The notes below the pieces were generated by a model, which was not told the origin of the DNA, did not search any database, and was given only the letters and a program-made list of their open reading frames with translations. A stretch of 64,000 nt of DNA from a virus: positions 124,001-188,000 of the IMG/VR virus record IMGVR_UViG_3300017971_000190, one strand, 5' to 3'. This document shows positions 1 to 6,224 of the stretch, piece after piece (within the stretch, counting starts at the first letter, position 1; every line of letters begins with the position of its first letter). Made by a program: the position numbers and the translations under genes.

Positions 1-66
1 ATGGAAAATGTAGATAGTATGGATAATTTTCTCGATTATATCGAAAGTGAGAAAATAGATAAATAG
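1..66 (+). CDS. 3' end of a gene cut by the window edge
   Basis: An open frame runs from base 1 to a TAG at 64-66 and encodes 21 acidic residues ending in SEKIDK. An ATG lies at base 1, but the frame may continue upstream of the window, so this may be either a C terminus or a very short protein. The next gene starts 3 bases later, which fits an operon. No function can be assigned. Confidence 0.4.
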   Translation: MENVDSMDNFLDYIESEKIDK

Positions 67-69
67 ACA

Positions 70-249
70 ATGCCTGTGCCACAACCAAAAACAAAATGGA
101 GACCTCTTCACCTTTTTACTCGTAATATGACATGTTGGTACTATAGAAAACTTAACTCAGAAATATTTGACCCTATGTTTCAATTGTGGCAGAGATATCA
201 AAATAAAGTTGAAAAACTGATGATTTTAGGACAGTTAAATTTAAAATGA
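70..249 (+). CDS. small hypothetical protein, 59 aa
   Basis: ATG at 70 and TGA at 247-249. The stop overlaps the ATG of the next gene (ATGA), which points to translational coupling. The protein is basic and aromatic (KWRPLHLF near residue 9, TCWYYRKL near 21, then an amphipathic C-terminal stretch). I do not recognise a family. Its place directly ahead of the Ntn-hydrolase gene is the only context. Confidence 0.5.
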   Translation: MPVPQPKTKWRPLHLFTRNMTCWYYRKLNSEIFDPMFQLWQRYQNKVEKLMILGQLNLK

Positions 250-824
250 CGTGTATTATAGGTCTTAAAAAAGACCAGCATATTTATATAGGAGGAGATA
301 GCTGTGGATCTGATCAGTTTAGTTACAGAGATTGTTATTTAGACCGTAAAGTTTGGAAAATAGGAGATCAATTTATTTTTGGTGGATCTGGAAGTTACCG
401 CGCTATCCAAATATTAAAAACATATCTTCCTTATGACAAATCATTCTTAAGCAAAAGTAAAAACTGGAAAAAATTACCAAGTACATTTATGATTAGACAT
501 TTTATTCCGACTATCAAGAAATTGTTTGAACAACATGATTTTTCGCAAAAGAAAGATGAAAAATCTGAACAGAGTGCTAATCTTTGTATAGGTTTCAAAA
601 ACGGTTTGTTTTTATTTGGGGATGAATATGATATTTTAGAAATAAAGTCTTTTTGTACCATTGGAAGTGGCTATCAGTTATCTCAAGGTGCTATGTCCGT
701 TTTAATTGAAGACAAAAATTTAACACCCCAACAAATGATTAAAAAAGCGCTAACAGTAACAGCCAGGCACATGGGTTCGGTTACTCCTCCATTTCATATT
801 GTGAATATGAAGAATGTAAAATAA
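246..824 (+). CDS. proteasome/HslV-like Ntn hydrolase
   Basis: The 192-residue protein begins M-T-C-I-I-G and carries IYIGGDS at residues 13-19. Removing Met1 would expose Thr2. Counted from Thr2, Asp18 falls at position 17 and Lys35 at about 33, the spacing of the catalytic Thr1/Asp17/Lys33 set in HslV and proteasome beta subunits. FIFGGSGSYRA (43-53) matches the glycine-rich segment that follows in this fold. The length (about 190 aa) is right for a single beta-type subunit. No HslU-type ATPase lies nearby. A role in protein turnover or precursor cleavage is inferred. It overlaps the previous gene by 4 bases and is followed within 2 bases by the next. Confidence 0.72.
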   Translation: MTCIIGLKKDQHIYIGGDSCGSDQFSYRDCYLDRKVWKIGDQFIFGGSGSYRAIQILKTYLPYDKSFLSKSKNWKKLPSTFMIRHFIPTIKKLFEQHDFSQKKDEKSEQSANLCIGFKNGLFLFGDEYDILEIKSFCTIGSGYQLSQGAMSVLIEDKNLTPQQMIKKALTVTARHMGSVTPPFHIVNMKNVK

Positions 825-825
825 T

Positions 826-1146
826 ATGTCCACTAATCAAGAAAACAAAAACGGTTGTCAAATTTACAAATCCAAGACTTGTCCAGCCTGCGATAAAACA
901 AAACAAGCCATCGAACATTTAATCCAAAATTTGAGTAGTTCGAGTACAACTAGACAACCTGTTGATCCTTCTAAGCTTTGGAATATCATAACCGTACACT
1001 GTACAACAAAAGAAAGAATGGCTATTTGGGACCACATTGCAACCATTGCTCTTCAGGACGCTTTTAGAGCACTTTATGGACCTAAAGAATGGAAAGGTTT
1101 TGTAGCTAGAGCTAAACAGTTTCGATCTAAACAGGAGTTACCTTGA
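826..1146 (+). CDS. small CPxC-motif protein, possibly glutaredoxin-like
   Basis: The 106-residue product has CQIYKSKTCPACDKTKQAI at residues 11-29, resembling the beta strand, CPxC and helix at the start of thioredoxin/glutaredoxin folds. The rest lacks a clear cis-Pro motif and is shorter and more helical than usual. A redox role is therefore a guess, and a metal-binding CxxC is the alternative. The start is one base after the previous stop. The stop overlaps the TTG start of the next gene. Confidence 0.5.
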   Translation: MSTNQENKNGCQIYKSKTCPACDKTKQAIEHLIQNLSSSSTTRQPVDPSKLWNIITVHCTTKERMAIWDHIATIALQDAFRALYGPKEWKGFVARAKQFRSKQELP

Positions 1147-1385
1147 GACGACCTCCAAAACAAAAACCTCTCCATTATTGGTGTAGTCTTTTTCCTCATT
1201 ATCCCATTTTTAAGGCTAAAAAGTGTTTTAATTGTAAACAGTATTTTCAGTTCGAGTGGGGGTGGCGGTGGTTAAGAGATTTGCAGCTAGTAGCTACTGA
1301 AGTTGGTTATCTTTGTAAAACTTGTGCTTCTACTCGTCAAGAAGCGCTAGATGTACTTAAGTGGCAAAAGACAGAAGAGTGTTAA
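1143..1385 (+). CDS. small zinc-ribbon-like protein, 80 aa
   Basis: Translation appears to begin at a TTG (1143) overlapping the preceding TGA. The product has two cysteine pairs, CFNC near residue 29 and CKTC near residue 58, separated by a Trp-rich segment (WGWRWLRDLQL). This is typical of a single zinc-binding ribbon. Function is unknown. Its position in a tight plus-strand operon suggests co-expression with the Ntn hydrolase and deacetylase genes. Confidence 0.55.
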   Translation: MRRPPKQKPLHYWCSLFPHYPIFKAKKCFNCKQYFQFEWGWRWLRDLQLVATEVGYLCKTCASTRQEALDVLKWQKTEEC

Positions 1386-1386
1386 A

Positions 1387-1854
1387 ATGGTTCAAAGAGT
1401 TCACATAAATTTCTCTCTGTTCCCCTCCTACTCAGAGCTGCAAGGATCTCCCATAGAAGTAATTAAATTAGAATACGCCTTGTCTAAGAAAAGGTTAGAA
1501 GTCTACAGTTCTTTTATGCCCACCTTTAAAAGAACTAAATTACTTTTAGACACCATGGCAATTACTTTTCCACTTTTAGCTGTTGGAGCCATTTCTGTTT
1601 CTCTTCCTTATCTGGCAGCTTCACTTATGTTTGTATTTATTCCAATTTCATTTATACAACGACACGCAAGTGAAAGAGCAGCTGTTTGTTCCGTTGGTGT
1701 CAAAAGAGCTACTCATCAATGGCAACAATGGGGAAGAGTTTACAAAGGAGAGGATTTAGAAAACTTAAAAGCTAGACATTTAAGAAAAGAAGACAAAGCT
1801 ATTTATGCTGATTTTCTTCCTTACATAAAATACGATTTGAAAGACAGAGATTAA
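1387..1854 (+). CDS. membrane protein with a hydrophobic hairpin, 155 aa
   Basis: I start at the ATG at 1387 rather than an upstream in-frame TTG, because that leaves only a 1-base gap after the previous stop. Residues about 55-90 form two closely spaced hydrophobic segments (AITFPLLAVGAISV and LAASLMFVFIPISF) joined by a short Pro-containing turn, so both termini probably face the cytoplasm. The C terminus is charged. There is no recognisable family. A lysis or membrane-remodelling role is possible but unsupported. Confidence 0.55.
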   Translation: MVQRVHINFSLFPSYSELQGSPIEVIKLEYALSKKRLEVYSSFMPTFKRTKLLLDTMAITFPLLAVGAISVSLPYLAASLMFVFIPISFIQRHASERAAVCSVGVKRATHQWQQWGRVYKGEDLENLKARHLRKEDKAIYADFLPYIKYDLKDRD

Positions 1855-1856
1855 AA

Positions 1857-1982
1857 TTGAAATCGATCCTTCTGGTAGCTCTCACACTTATCTTGCTTGC
1901 CGCTGCTGTAACAGTTGTAAGTCTCATTATAATGCAACCAGTACCAGAAGCCAAAGACGGAGACGAAATAGATGAACTCTAA
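1857..1982 (+). CDS. 41-aa single-span membrane protein
   Basis: TTG start two bases after the previous stop, TAA at 1980-1982. After MKS comes a strongly hydrophobic run of about 23 residues (ILLVALTLILLAAAVTVV and onward), then an acidic tail, EAKDGDEIDEL. It overlaps the next start (ATG 1972) by 11 bases, consistent with coupled translation. It could be a small inner-membrane or spanin-like subunit. No lipobox or signal-peptidase site is obvious. Confidence 0.5.
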   Translation: MKSILLVALTLILLAAAVTVVSLIIMQPVPEAKDGDEIDEL

Positions 1983-2205
1983 AATAGAGCCGTATAGTTT
2001 AAGAAACACCCTCAAAAAAGTTGGGCCTGGACATTTTGTAGTTCTTCAGCCTCCTAAAAAGAGAATAAATAATCCTGTACCTGAAAAAGATCGTGATCCA
2101 ACTAAACGGTATTGTGTTTGCGGTAGAAAATTAAATTACAACAATAAATCTGGCACTTGCGCTGTTTGTCTTAGAAAACTTCACTTTAGAACAATGGCAA
2201 GATAG
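1972..2205 (+). CDS. small zinc-ribbon protein, 77 aa
   Basis: A basic, proline-rich N terminus (LQPPKKRINNPVPEKDRDP) is followed by RYCVCGRKLNYNNKSGTCAVC, a CxC...CxxC arrangement that should bind one zinc. The start lies inside the end of the 41-aa membrane protein gene. I cannot assign a function. Small basic zinc ribbons in phages often bind nucleic acid or host polymerase, but nothing here proves that. Confidence 0.5.
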   Translation: MNSKIEPYSLRNTLKKVGPGHFVVLQPPKKRINNPVPEKDRDPTKRYCVCGRKLNYNNKSGTCAVCLRKLHFRTMAR

Positions 2206-2240
2206 CGCCCACATATTTATTTAAGTTACCTTCTAGTAAG

Positions 2241-2900
2241 ATGGAAAATGTTGCTCTTTCTAGCACTTTGGTGCTGTTGTCTATTTTTCAAACCCAACTA
2301 CCAAGTACCACCATTAAATTGTGTCGAAAAAACATTTGCGTTGAACATCGTTTAATTTGGACTACTGATGACCACCCTAACCGATGGACTCCAGCTTTTC
2401 TAAAACTTTTTAAACAATATCATAAGAAAGCCATCTTTTTCGTTAATACGTATCTAATTTCAAACAGCTATCGATATCCTCACGATAAAAGATTACAACG
2501 TTATGTGAGTTATTACAAAGCAATTAAGAAATCAGGGCATATATTTGGTAATCATGGCCACACTCACGTTGACTTGTGCACAGTTAAAAGGAAACGACTA
2601 CGACTAGAACTAGGATTGCCACAGAAATTACTTCAAAAAGAAATCAAAGTCACTCCTGCATTTTGGCGACCACCTAACGGTACACTTTGTAAAACAGCAC
2701 TAGTAGAAGCTAAACGAAGAAAACTAAAACTGCTATTGTGGGGTGTTAGCGACTACAAAGTAAGTATTAAAAGAATGAAGTATTTAATTTATGTGAGAGC
2801 TTTTACTCTCAAAAAGAAAAGTACTGTTTTACTTTTTCACCACAATGTTAGAAAGTTGAAGACTTTTCTACAGTGGAGCAAAAAACATGCCAACCAATAA
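2241..2900 (+). CDS. polysaccharide deacetylase (CE4/NodB-like)
   Basis: The NodB motifs are in order. TTDDHP (41-46) corresponds to the TFDDGP motif with the catalytic and metal-binding Asp pair. HGHTHVDL (105-112) supplies the two metal-binding His (H105, H109). WRPPNG (142-147) is the RxPxG motif, and STVLLFHHN (194-202) carries the terminal Leu-His motif. Family enzymes remove N- or O-acetyl groups from chitooligosaccharides, peptidoglycan or capsule. The first 20 residues are hydrophobic (VALSSTLVLLSIF), so export is possible, though no signal-peptidase site is clear. The predicted protein overlaps the next gene by 14 bases. Confidence 0.75.
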   Translation: MENVALSSTLVLLSIFQTQLPSTTIKLCRKNICVEHRLIWTTDDHPNRWTPAFLKLFKQYHKKAIFFVNTYLISNSYRYPHDKRLQRYVSYYKAIKKSGHIFGNHGHTHVDLCTVKRKRLRLELGLPQKLLQKEIKVTPAFWRPPNGTLCKTALVEAKRRKLKLLLWGVSDYKVSIKRMKYLIYVRAFTLKKKSTVLLFHHNVRKLKTFLQWSKKHANQ

Positions 2901-3291
2901 CAATTTACTTAAACAGCTTTTAGAGAATAGCCAAAAATTGCTAGAGGCTTACAGGCGAACTAAAGATGAAAGTATCTTAAGCATTGTTGAAAATATGATT
3001 CAACTCATGCTGGAAGAAGTAAACAAAGAAGAAGACCTTCCTAAAAAAGAAACTACTTGGATTGAGGATTTATTAAAGCAAGCTCGGGAGTTAGATATTC
3101 CAGTTTGTCCTGGCCCAATTAAATTACCTCCAGCTGATTTTGGTGGAGTTTACGTTTACGCAGCTCCAGGTTTGGATATGATGGGACCAGCTGCTTATGC
3201 TGCCCCTCCTATAATTTCGACTGGTGGAGGTAAACTTGTACAAACTTGGGTGTCTGATTCTACAGATACAGATACTTACGAAACAGAGTGA
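2887..3291 (+). CDS. hypothetical protein, 134 aa, helical N terminus and Ala/Pro/Gly C terminus
   Basis: Residues 1-75 are charged and helical (LLKQLLENSQKLLEAYRR). The second half is low-complexity and rich in Pro, Ala, Gly and Tyr (YVYAAPGLDMMGPAAYAAP), ending in an acidic Ser/Thr/Asp tail. The start overlaps the deacetylase gene. It is the last protein gene of the plus-strand run before the RNA segment. No family is recognised. Confidence 0.5.
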   Translation: MPTNNNLLKQLLENSQKLLEAYRRTKDESILSIVENMIQLMLEEVNKEEDLPKKETTWIEDLLKQARELDIPVCPGPIKLPPADFGGVYVYAAPGLDMMGPAAYAAPPIISTGGGKLVQTWVSDSTDTDTYETE

Positions 3292-3335
3292 TTCCTAGTT
3301 AGTTTGTGGTGAAGCTAAGTTTTCTCATTTTGAGC

Positions 3336-3364
3336 TTGACAACAGTACTGCAAGGTGCTACGGT
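3336..3364 (+). promoter_or_regulatory. sigma70-type promoter candidate
   Basis: TTGACA (3336-3341), a 17-base spacer, then TACGGT (3359-3364). The -35 is perfect and the -10 keeps the TAnnnT pattern. It would start transcription near 3371, just ahead of a hairpin-rich stretch with no reading frame. Confidence 0.45.
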
Positions 3365-3534
3365 AAGACCACTATGATGCAGAGACTCGAACAGGTACCG
3401 TTCCCAACGTGCTCAGGAAAGCACCGTAACTGGCAGCTCCCCAGTTACGCTACAAACCTGGTCATGGGTTATTTGTTCGACAACTCTAGAACCAGGAGCA
3501 AACCAGGTGGCTGAAGAAGCCTAGCGCAATCTCA
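3365..3534 (+). ncRNA. candidate structured RNA 1
   Basis: No protein-coding frame is visible, but hairpins are dense. GTAACTGG/CCAGTTAC (3426-3433 with 3441-3448) closes a 7-base loop. ACCTGGT/ACCAGGT (3456-3462 with 3502-3508) forms a longer-range stem. A GTGC/GCAC hairpin lies just upstream at about 3410-3425. A promoter precedes the segment and an intrinsic terminator follows, so a transcript of roughly 190 bases is plausible. I do not recognise it as tmRNA, 6S or RNase P RNA. Its neighbourhood to tRNA genes resembles where large ornate phage RNAs are found. Confidence 0.4.
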
Positions 3535-3564
3535 AGCCACCTAGATACCCTAGGTGGCTTTTTT
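3535..3564 (+). terminator. intrinsic terminator
   Basis: AGCCACCTAG (3535-3544), a 5-base loop, CTAGGTGGCT (3550-3559), then six T residues (3559-3564). This is a perfect 10-bp stem followed by a U tract, in the plus orientation. Confidence 0.85.
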
Positions 3565-3580
3565 AATGCCTTCTGGTAGT

Positions 3581-3813
3581 CTGAGTAGTAGATAGGTAGA
3601 AACGGCGTAGAGAGGCGATACTCAGGACCAGACGAACCGTGTCAAACCCTCTTTTGGTTTCGACTGAAAGTGTGGAGCGGTAGACAGGCACATTAAAATC
3701 AAGATTGCTTTAACCAGGCTAGTTGGAGAGCCTGAAAAGAGGAGGTGCGTAGCAAATAACACAACTAAAAACTAGGGGTAGGTCATCGCCGAAGACAGAC
3801 AAAATCCTACCCC
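3581..3813 (+). ncRNA. candidate structured RNA 2 upstream of the tRNAs
   Basis: Some 230 bases without a convincing reading frame between the terminator and tRNA-Arg. CTGAGTA/TACTCAG (3581-3587 with 3619-3625) and GGGGTAGG/CCTACCCC (3775-3782 with 3806-3813) are clear inverted repeats, and shorter stems lie between them. It could be a second RNA, the leader of the tRNA transcript, or processing hairpins. The second stem ends 4 bases before the mature tRNA-Arg, as a processing element might. Confidence 0.3.
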
Positions 3814-3817
3814 GACT

Positions 3818-3890
3818 GGGTCGGTAGCCTAGTGGATAAGGCCCTGGATTTCTAATCCAGTTCACGTGAGTTCAAATCTCACCCGGCCCC
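3818..3890 (+). tRNA. tRNA-Arg (anticodon TCT)
   Basis: Acceptor GGGTCGG (3818-3824) pairs with CCGGCCC (3883-3889), leaving C3890 as discriminator. CCA is not encoded. The anticodon stem CTGGA/TCCAG holds loop TTTCTAA with TCT at positions 34-36. The T arm is GTGAG-TTCAAAT-CTCAC. It reads AGA/AGG, codons used in the Arg-rich tags of the virion block, which may be why it is kept (inference). Confidence 0.93.
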
Positions 3891-3893
3891 TTT

Positions 3894-3920
3894 GGTGCGG
3901 TAGCTCAGTTGGTAGAGCAG
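3894..3920 (+). pseudogene. truncated tRNA 5' half
   Basis: A 7-base acceptor strand GGTGCGG, TA, then a textbook D arm GCTCAGTTGGTAGAGC and A26. The sequence then leaves tRNA consensus: no anticodon stem closes and no T arm or CCGCACC strand occurs before the next tRNA. It appears to be the 5' half of a tRNA gene interrupted by foreign sequence. Confidence 0.6.
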
Positions 3921-3941
3921 TGGTAACAAAAATTAAGGTCT

Positions 3942-4061
3942 TTACTTATCATTCCAATAGCCTCTGGGCGGTTTTTTAATACCTAGTTTTTTGCATTGTT
4001 TTGCGATTGCTGCATCAGATACTCCAAATTTTTTAGCTAATGTAGATGCCTGTACCACATA
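3942..4061 (-). pseudogene. remnant of an HTH-domain (homing-endonuclease-associated) gene
   Basis: On the minus strand, about 39 codons ending at a TAA (3942-3944) encode LAKKFGVSDAAIAKQCKKLG followed by a PPRGYW motif. This is the common phage HTH module with the pattern VS..A..K.C...GI..PPxGYW, often seen at the C terminus of HNH or GIY-YIG endonucleases. No start codon or upstream domain exists, because further upstream the frame runs into tRNA-Tyr. It is best read as a decayed fragment inserted between two tRNA genes. Confidence 0.5.
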
Positions 4062-4065
4062 TTTA

Positions 4066-4147
4066 GGCGCGTTCGGATAGCGGCAATTCCGACTGGCTGT
4101 AAACCAGTTGCCTTCGGGTTTCGATGGTTCGAGTCCATCACGCGCCA
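4066..4147 (+). tRNA. tRNA-Tyr (anticodon GTA)
   Basis: Acceptor GGCGCGT (4066-4072) pairs with ACGCGCC (4140-4146), discriminator A4147. Anticodon stem ACTGG/CCAGT holds loop CTGTAAA, giving GTA. A long class II variable arm and a GATGG-TTCGAGT-CCATC T arm are present, as expected for bacterial tRNA-Tyr. CCA is not encoded. Confidence 0.93.
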
Positions 4148-4154
4148 TAAAATA

Positions 4155-4182
4155 TTGACAAAAATTATTTTTCTGTCATAAA
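4155..4182 (+). promoter_or_regulatory. sigma70-type promoter candidate for the cREC gene
   Basis: TTGACA at 4155-4160 and CATAAA at 4177-4182 with a 16-base A/T-rich spacer, directly after tRNA-Tyr and 23 bases before the next ATG. An AGAGGTG ribosome-binding site follows at 4194-4200. Confidence 0.5.
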
Positions 4183-4204
4183 AAGACAATAAAAGAGGTG
4201 TAAC

Positions 4205-4498
4205 ATGAAAGTATTCTTAGATGATGAACGCGAAACACCCCAAGGCTGGACACGTGTCTACTGGCCCATTGAAGCAATCAAACTATTGCAATCGGGACAG
4301 GTTGAAGAAATTAGTCTGGATCATGACCTTGGAGATGACGTTAGAGGTACTGGTTATGATGTTTTGCTTTGGATTGAGGAAGAAGTAATTCTTAAAGGAT
4401 TCAATCCTCCAGTCATCAAAATACACTCAGCTAATGAATCTGCTAGAATTAAGATGCAGTTGGCTGTAAGAAGTATTGCAATGCATTCAGCCAGGTAA
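4205..4498 (+). CDS. cyclic-phosphate-processing receiver-domain protein (cREC)
   Basis: A 97-residue stand-alone receiver-like domain. LDDER (5-9), SLDHDLGDD (37-45), TGYDVLLWIEE (49-59) and HSANESARIKM (74-84) match the cyclic-phosphate processing receiver family, predicted to act on 2',3'-cyclic phosphate ends in RNA repair. The conserved acidic residues and the HSAN motif are intact. A good ribosome-binding site (AGAGGTG) and its own promoter precede it. Its place immediately after tRNA genes fits an RNA-repair role, for example against host tRNA-cleaving defences, but that is inference. Family assignment is firm; activity is not experimentally secure. Confidence 0.85.
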   Translation: MKVFLDDERETPQGWTRVYWPIEAIKLLQSGQVEEISLDHDLGDDVRGTGYDVLLWIEEEVILKGFNPPVIKIHSANESARIKMQLAVRSIAMHSAR

Positions 4499-4537
4499 TT
4501 CCACAGATGCTAAACTCAGAAGAAATTGGTTACTACC

Positions 4538-4864
4538 ATGTCTACTACTCCTGTAGATTCCGCTGTTGCTATGACCATGCACGAAGCTACAGAAATAACT
4601 GTACGCATCGGCAAACCACCTAATCATATCCAAGTCGAGCTGGTCTTCACTTTCCTTCCCACTCAACAAGATGCTGTAGAAGCCATGAGGCATTTCCTGA
4701 CAGATCAGGAATTCCTTGACGGAGTAGCTCTGCATTTTATGCAGGCCATACAGGAAATCCCCCTTCCTAGACGACAAGATTTTAATGAAAAAGAGATAAA
4801 CGGGAAGGAGACTAGTATCTGGCACCTACCACTACTTTTCTTCCATCATAACATTAGTAAATAG
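4538..4864 (+). CDS. hypothetical protein, 108 aa
   Basis: I choose this frame over a minus-strand frame of similar length covering the same bases. Its product is compositionally balanced, with an alternating beta-like segment (ITVRIGKPPNHIQVELVFTF) and a helical middle, and it follows the cREC gene. The ATG at 4538 (MSTTPVDS) seems better than one four codons earlier. The 3' end overlaps the convergent Nudix gene by 33 bases. Function is unknown. Confidence 0.5.
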   Translation: MSTTPVDSAVAMTMHEATEITVRIGKPPNHIQVELVFTFLPTQQDAVEAMRHFLTDQEFLDGVALHFMQAIQEIPLPRRQDFNEKEINGKETSIWHLPLLFFHHNISK

Positions 4865-5470
4865 CTTTAACAAGTAATGCCCACCTTTAACCGCTATCAA
4901 TTCCGACCAAGTTTCATACGTGTAAATACTAGAATCTAAAACCAAGTCTGTAGTTTTAATAAATTCCCCTTTTAGGGTTTCTTTTTCCTTTACTTCAGCA
5001 TCTTTTACCATCACTGCCACTACCCACCCAAAGTGAACACTTCCCACACTATTAGTGTCGTCGTTTAAAATACCTATGGGTGCTGAAGATTGAAACTCTG
5101 AAATAATCAATTCCTCATGTAGCTCTCTTAAAACACAATTATCAATTAAGCTACCTTTTTGATTACTATCCACAGGATTAATGTGTCCGCCTACTCCAAT
5201 GCTGGCTTTACCGTGAAGGCGCTCCTCACCCCCTCCTTCCAATCGTTGATACCGAAACAACAGTAATTCTCCACTAGAAGATTTTTTAATTACGAGACAG
5301 TACGGAATTATCTGTTTGAGACTGCTGTCCTCTTCAGCATGATCTCTGTTTACAAAAAACCCTTTATAATTTATCATCTTAATATGATTAGGATCAAATA
5401 AAGGTAAAAATCCATTTGGAGTTGTAGTTGTGAATAAATCGCTACGACGCACTACATATACAAATTCCAT
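4832..5470 (-). CDS. Nudix hydrolase
   Basis: The 212-residue protein has GVGGHIN (92-98) and RELHEEL (115-121), the core of the Nudix box. This supplies the glutamates that bind divalent metal for hydrolysis of a nucleoside diphosphate-linked substrate. The N-terminal 80 residues form an extra region before the fold. Substrate cannot be predicted. It is the first of the long minus-strand series and overlaps the convergent plus-strand gene at its 3' end. Confidence 0.85.
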   Translation of the reverse strand: MEFVYVVRRSDLFTTTTPNGFLPLFDPNHIKMINYKGFFVNRDHAEEDSSLKQIIPYCLVIKKSSSGELLLFRYQRLEGGGEERLHGKASIGVGGHINPVDSNQKGSLIDNCVLRELHEELIISEFQSSAPIGILNDDTNSVGSVHFGWVVAVMVKDAEVKEKETLKGEFIKTTDLVLDSSIYTYETWSELIAVKGGHYLLKLFTNVMMEEK

Positions 5471-5493
5471 ACTTTTATCCTTTTCTACTACTA

Positions 5494-6219
5494 CTACAAA
5501 ATGGTGCTCAAATGAGGTTTAAGAAAGGCTTTAACCTTTTTGCTTTTCTTGCTAGCCGCTGAAAAAACTCTTCGAAGCAGGCTTTGCTCCTCTTCTACTG
5601 TAATAGTTCCTGCTACAACTTCGTGGTGTAAATAAAATACTACCATACTCAGTATATCTAAAGCCAAAGCTCCTTTAATTCCTTTGTAATCCTTGGCGTT
5701 GACCATTGCAGCTACATCAGGTCTTACTCTACCTGGAAGAGTTGTTAATTTAGAAAAATAGTCTTCCATTTTATTTTTAGTAGCGTCCACAGCTTTTCGA
5801 TTAGTTAACAGAGAAATGAGTTCAATGTTGTTTCTTTCGTCTACAGTTCGAGGATAAATTCCAGATGAGCCAAATACTGAAGGCATGGGTACACCATAAC
5901 GTAGACAATTGTAGTACAAAACAGGTAAAGTGAATCCGTCTCCCCAAAATGTAATCATATAATTTGGTTGTACTCCTTCATAACGAGCTGCAAATTCTGC
6001 CAAAATATCTTCTGAATCCTTTTCTTTTTCTGGATTAATTGTTAAGTTTCCGCAACGCACACTAAGTTTTTTAGCAGAGCCATTCAGATAGATGTAACTA
6101 ATACCAACTATTTCGTGATCAATAGGATGACCAAAACGTTCCTTTCCTTTGGGAGTGTCAACAGCTGTAGCTAAATGTACAGCACAATGGTTAAAAGTAG
6201 TCGCGGTGTCTTCGGACAT
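5494..6219 (-). CDS. PolB-type 3'-5' exonuclease-like protein, active site degenerate
   Basis: The middle and C-terminal parts resemble the predicted 3'-5' exonuclease family related to PolB. Residues 88-108 read TFWGDGFTLPVLYY, comparable to the family's FNGxxFDLPVL. A later stretch, DYKGIKGALALDILSMVVFY, aligns with the final motif containing a conserved Asp. However the N-terminal DxE strand is not recognisable and the motif II Asp is replaced by Thr. Either the active site is rearranged or the protein is a non-catalytic relative. 241 aa. Five bases separate it from the upstream zinc-protein gene. Confidence 0.55.
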   Translation of the reverse strand: MSEDTATTFNHCAVHLATAVDTPKGKERFGHPIDHEIVGISYIYLNGSAKKLSVRCGNLTINPEKEKDSEDILAEFAARYEGVQPNYMITFWGDGFTLPVLYYNCLRYGVPMPSVFGSSGIYPRTVDERNNIELISLLTNRKAVDATKNKMEDYFSKLTTLPGRVRPDVAAMVNAKDYKGIKGALALDILSMVVFYLHHEVVAGTITVEEEQSLLRRVFSAASKKSKKVKAFLKPHLSTIL

Positions 6220-6224
6220 GAGAT

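Noticed and set aside
3303-3371. A tRNA-like fold starting at GTGGTGA with a 3' ACCAC
   Set aside because: Only 5 acceptor pairs form, there is no T arm, and no plausible anticodon loop.
3350-3810. Resemblance to RNase P RNA (GGTGC..CGGTAAGA and AGGAAAG pieces)
   Set aside because: The pieces occur in the wrong order and the conserved ACAGAA/GGCTTA region is missing. A terminator splits the region.
3942-4148. Full 68-codon minus-strand gene covering tRNA-Tyr
   Set aside because: The first 29 codons are simply the antisense of a well-formed tRNA-Tyr. Only the rest resembles protein, so it was kept as a gene remnant.
4487-4825. Minus-strand open frame of 112 codons opposite the plus-strand gene at 4538-4864
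   Set aside because: It overlaps the end of the cREC gene, has less protein-like composition, and competes with a better plus-strand frame that continues the cREC operon.
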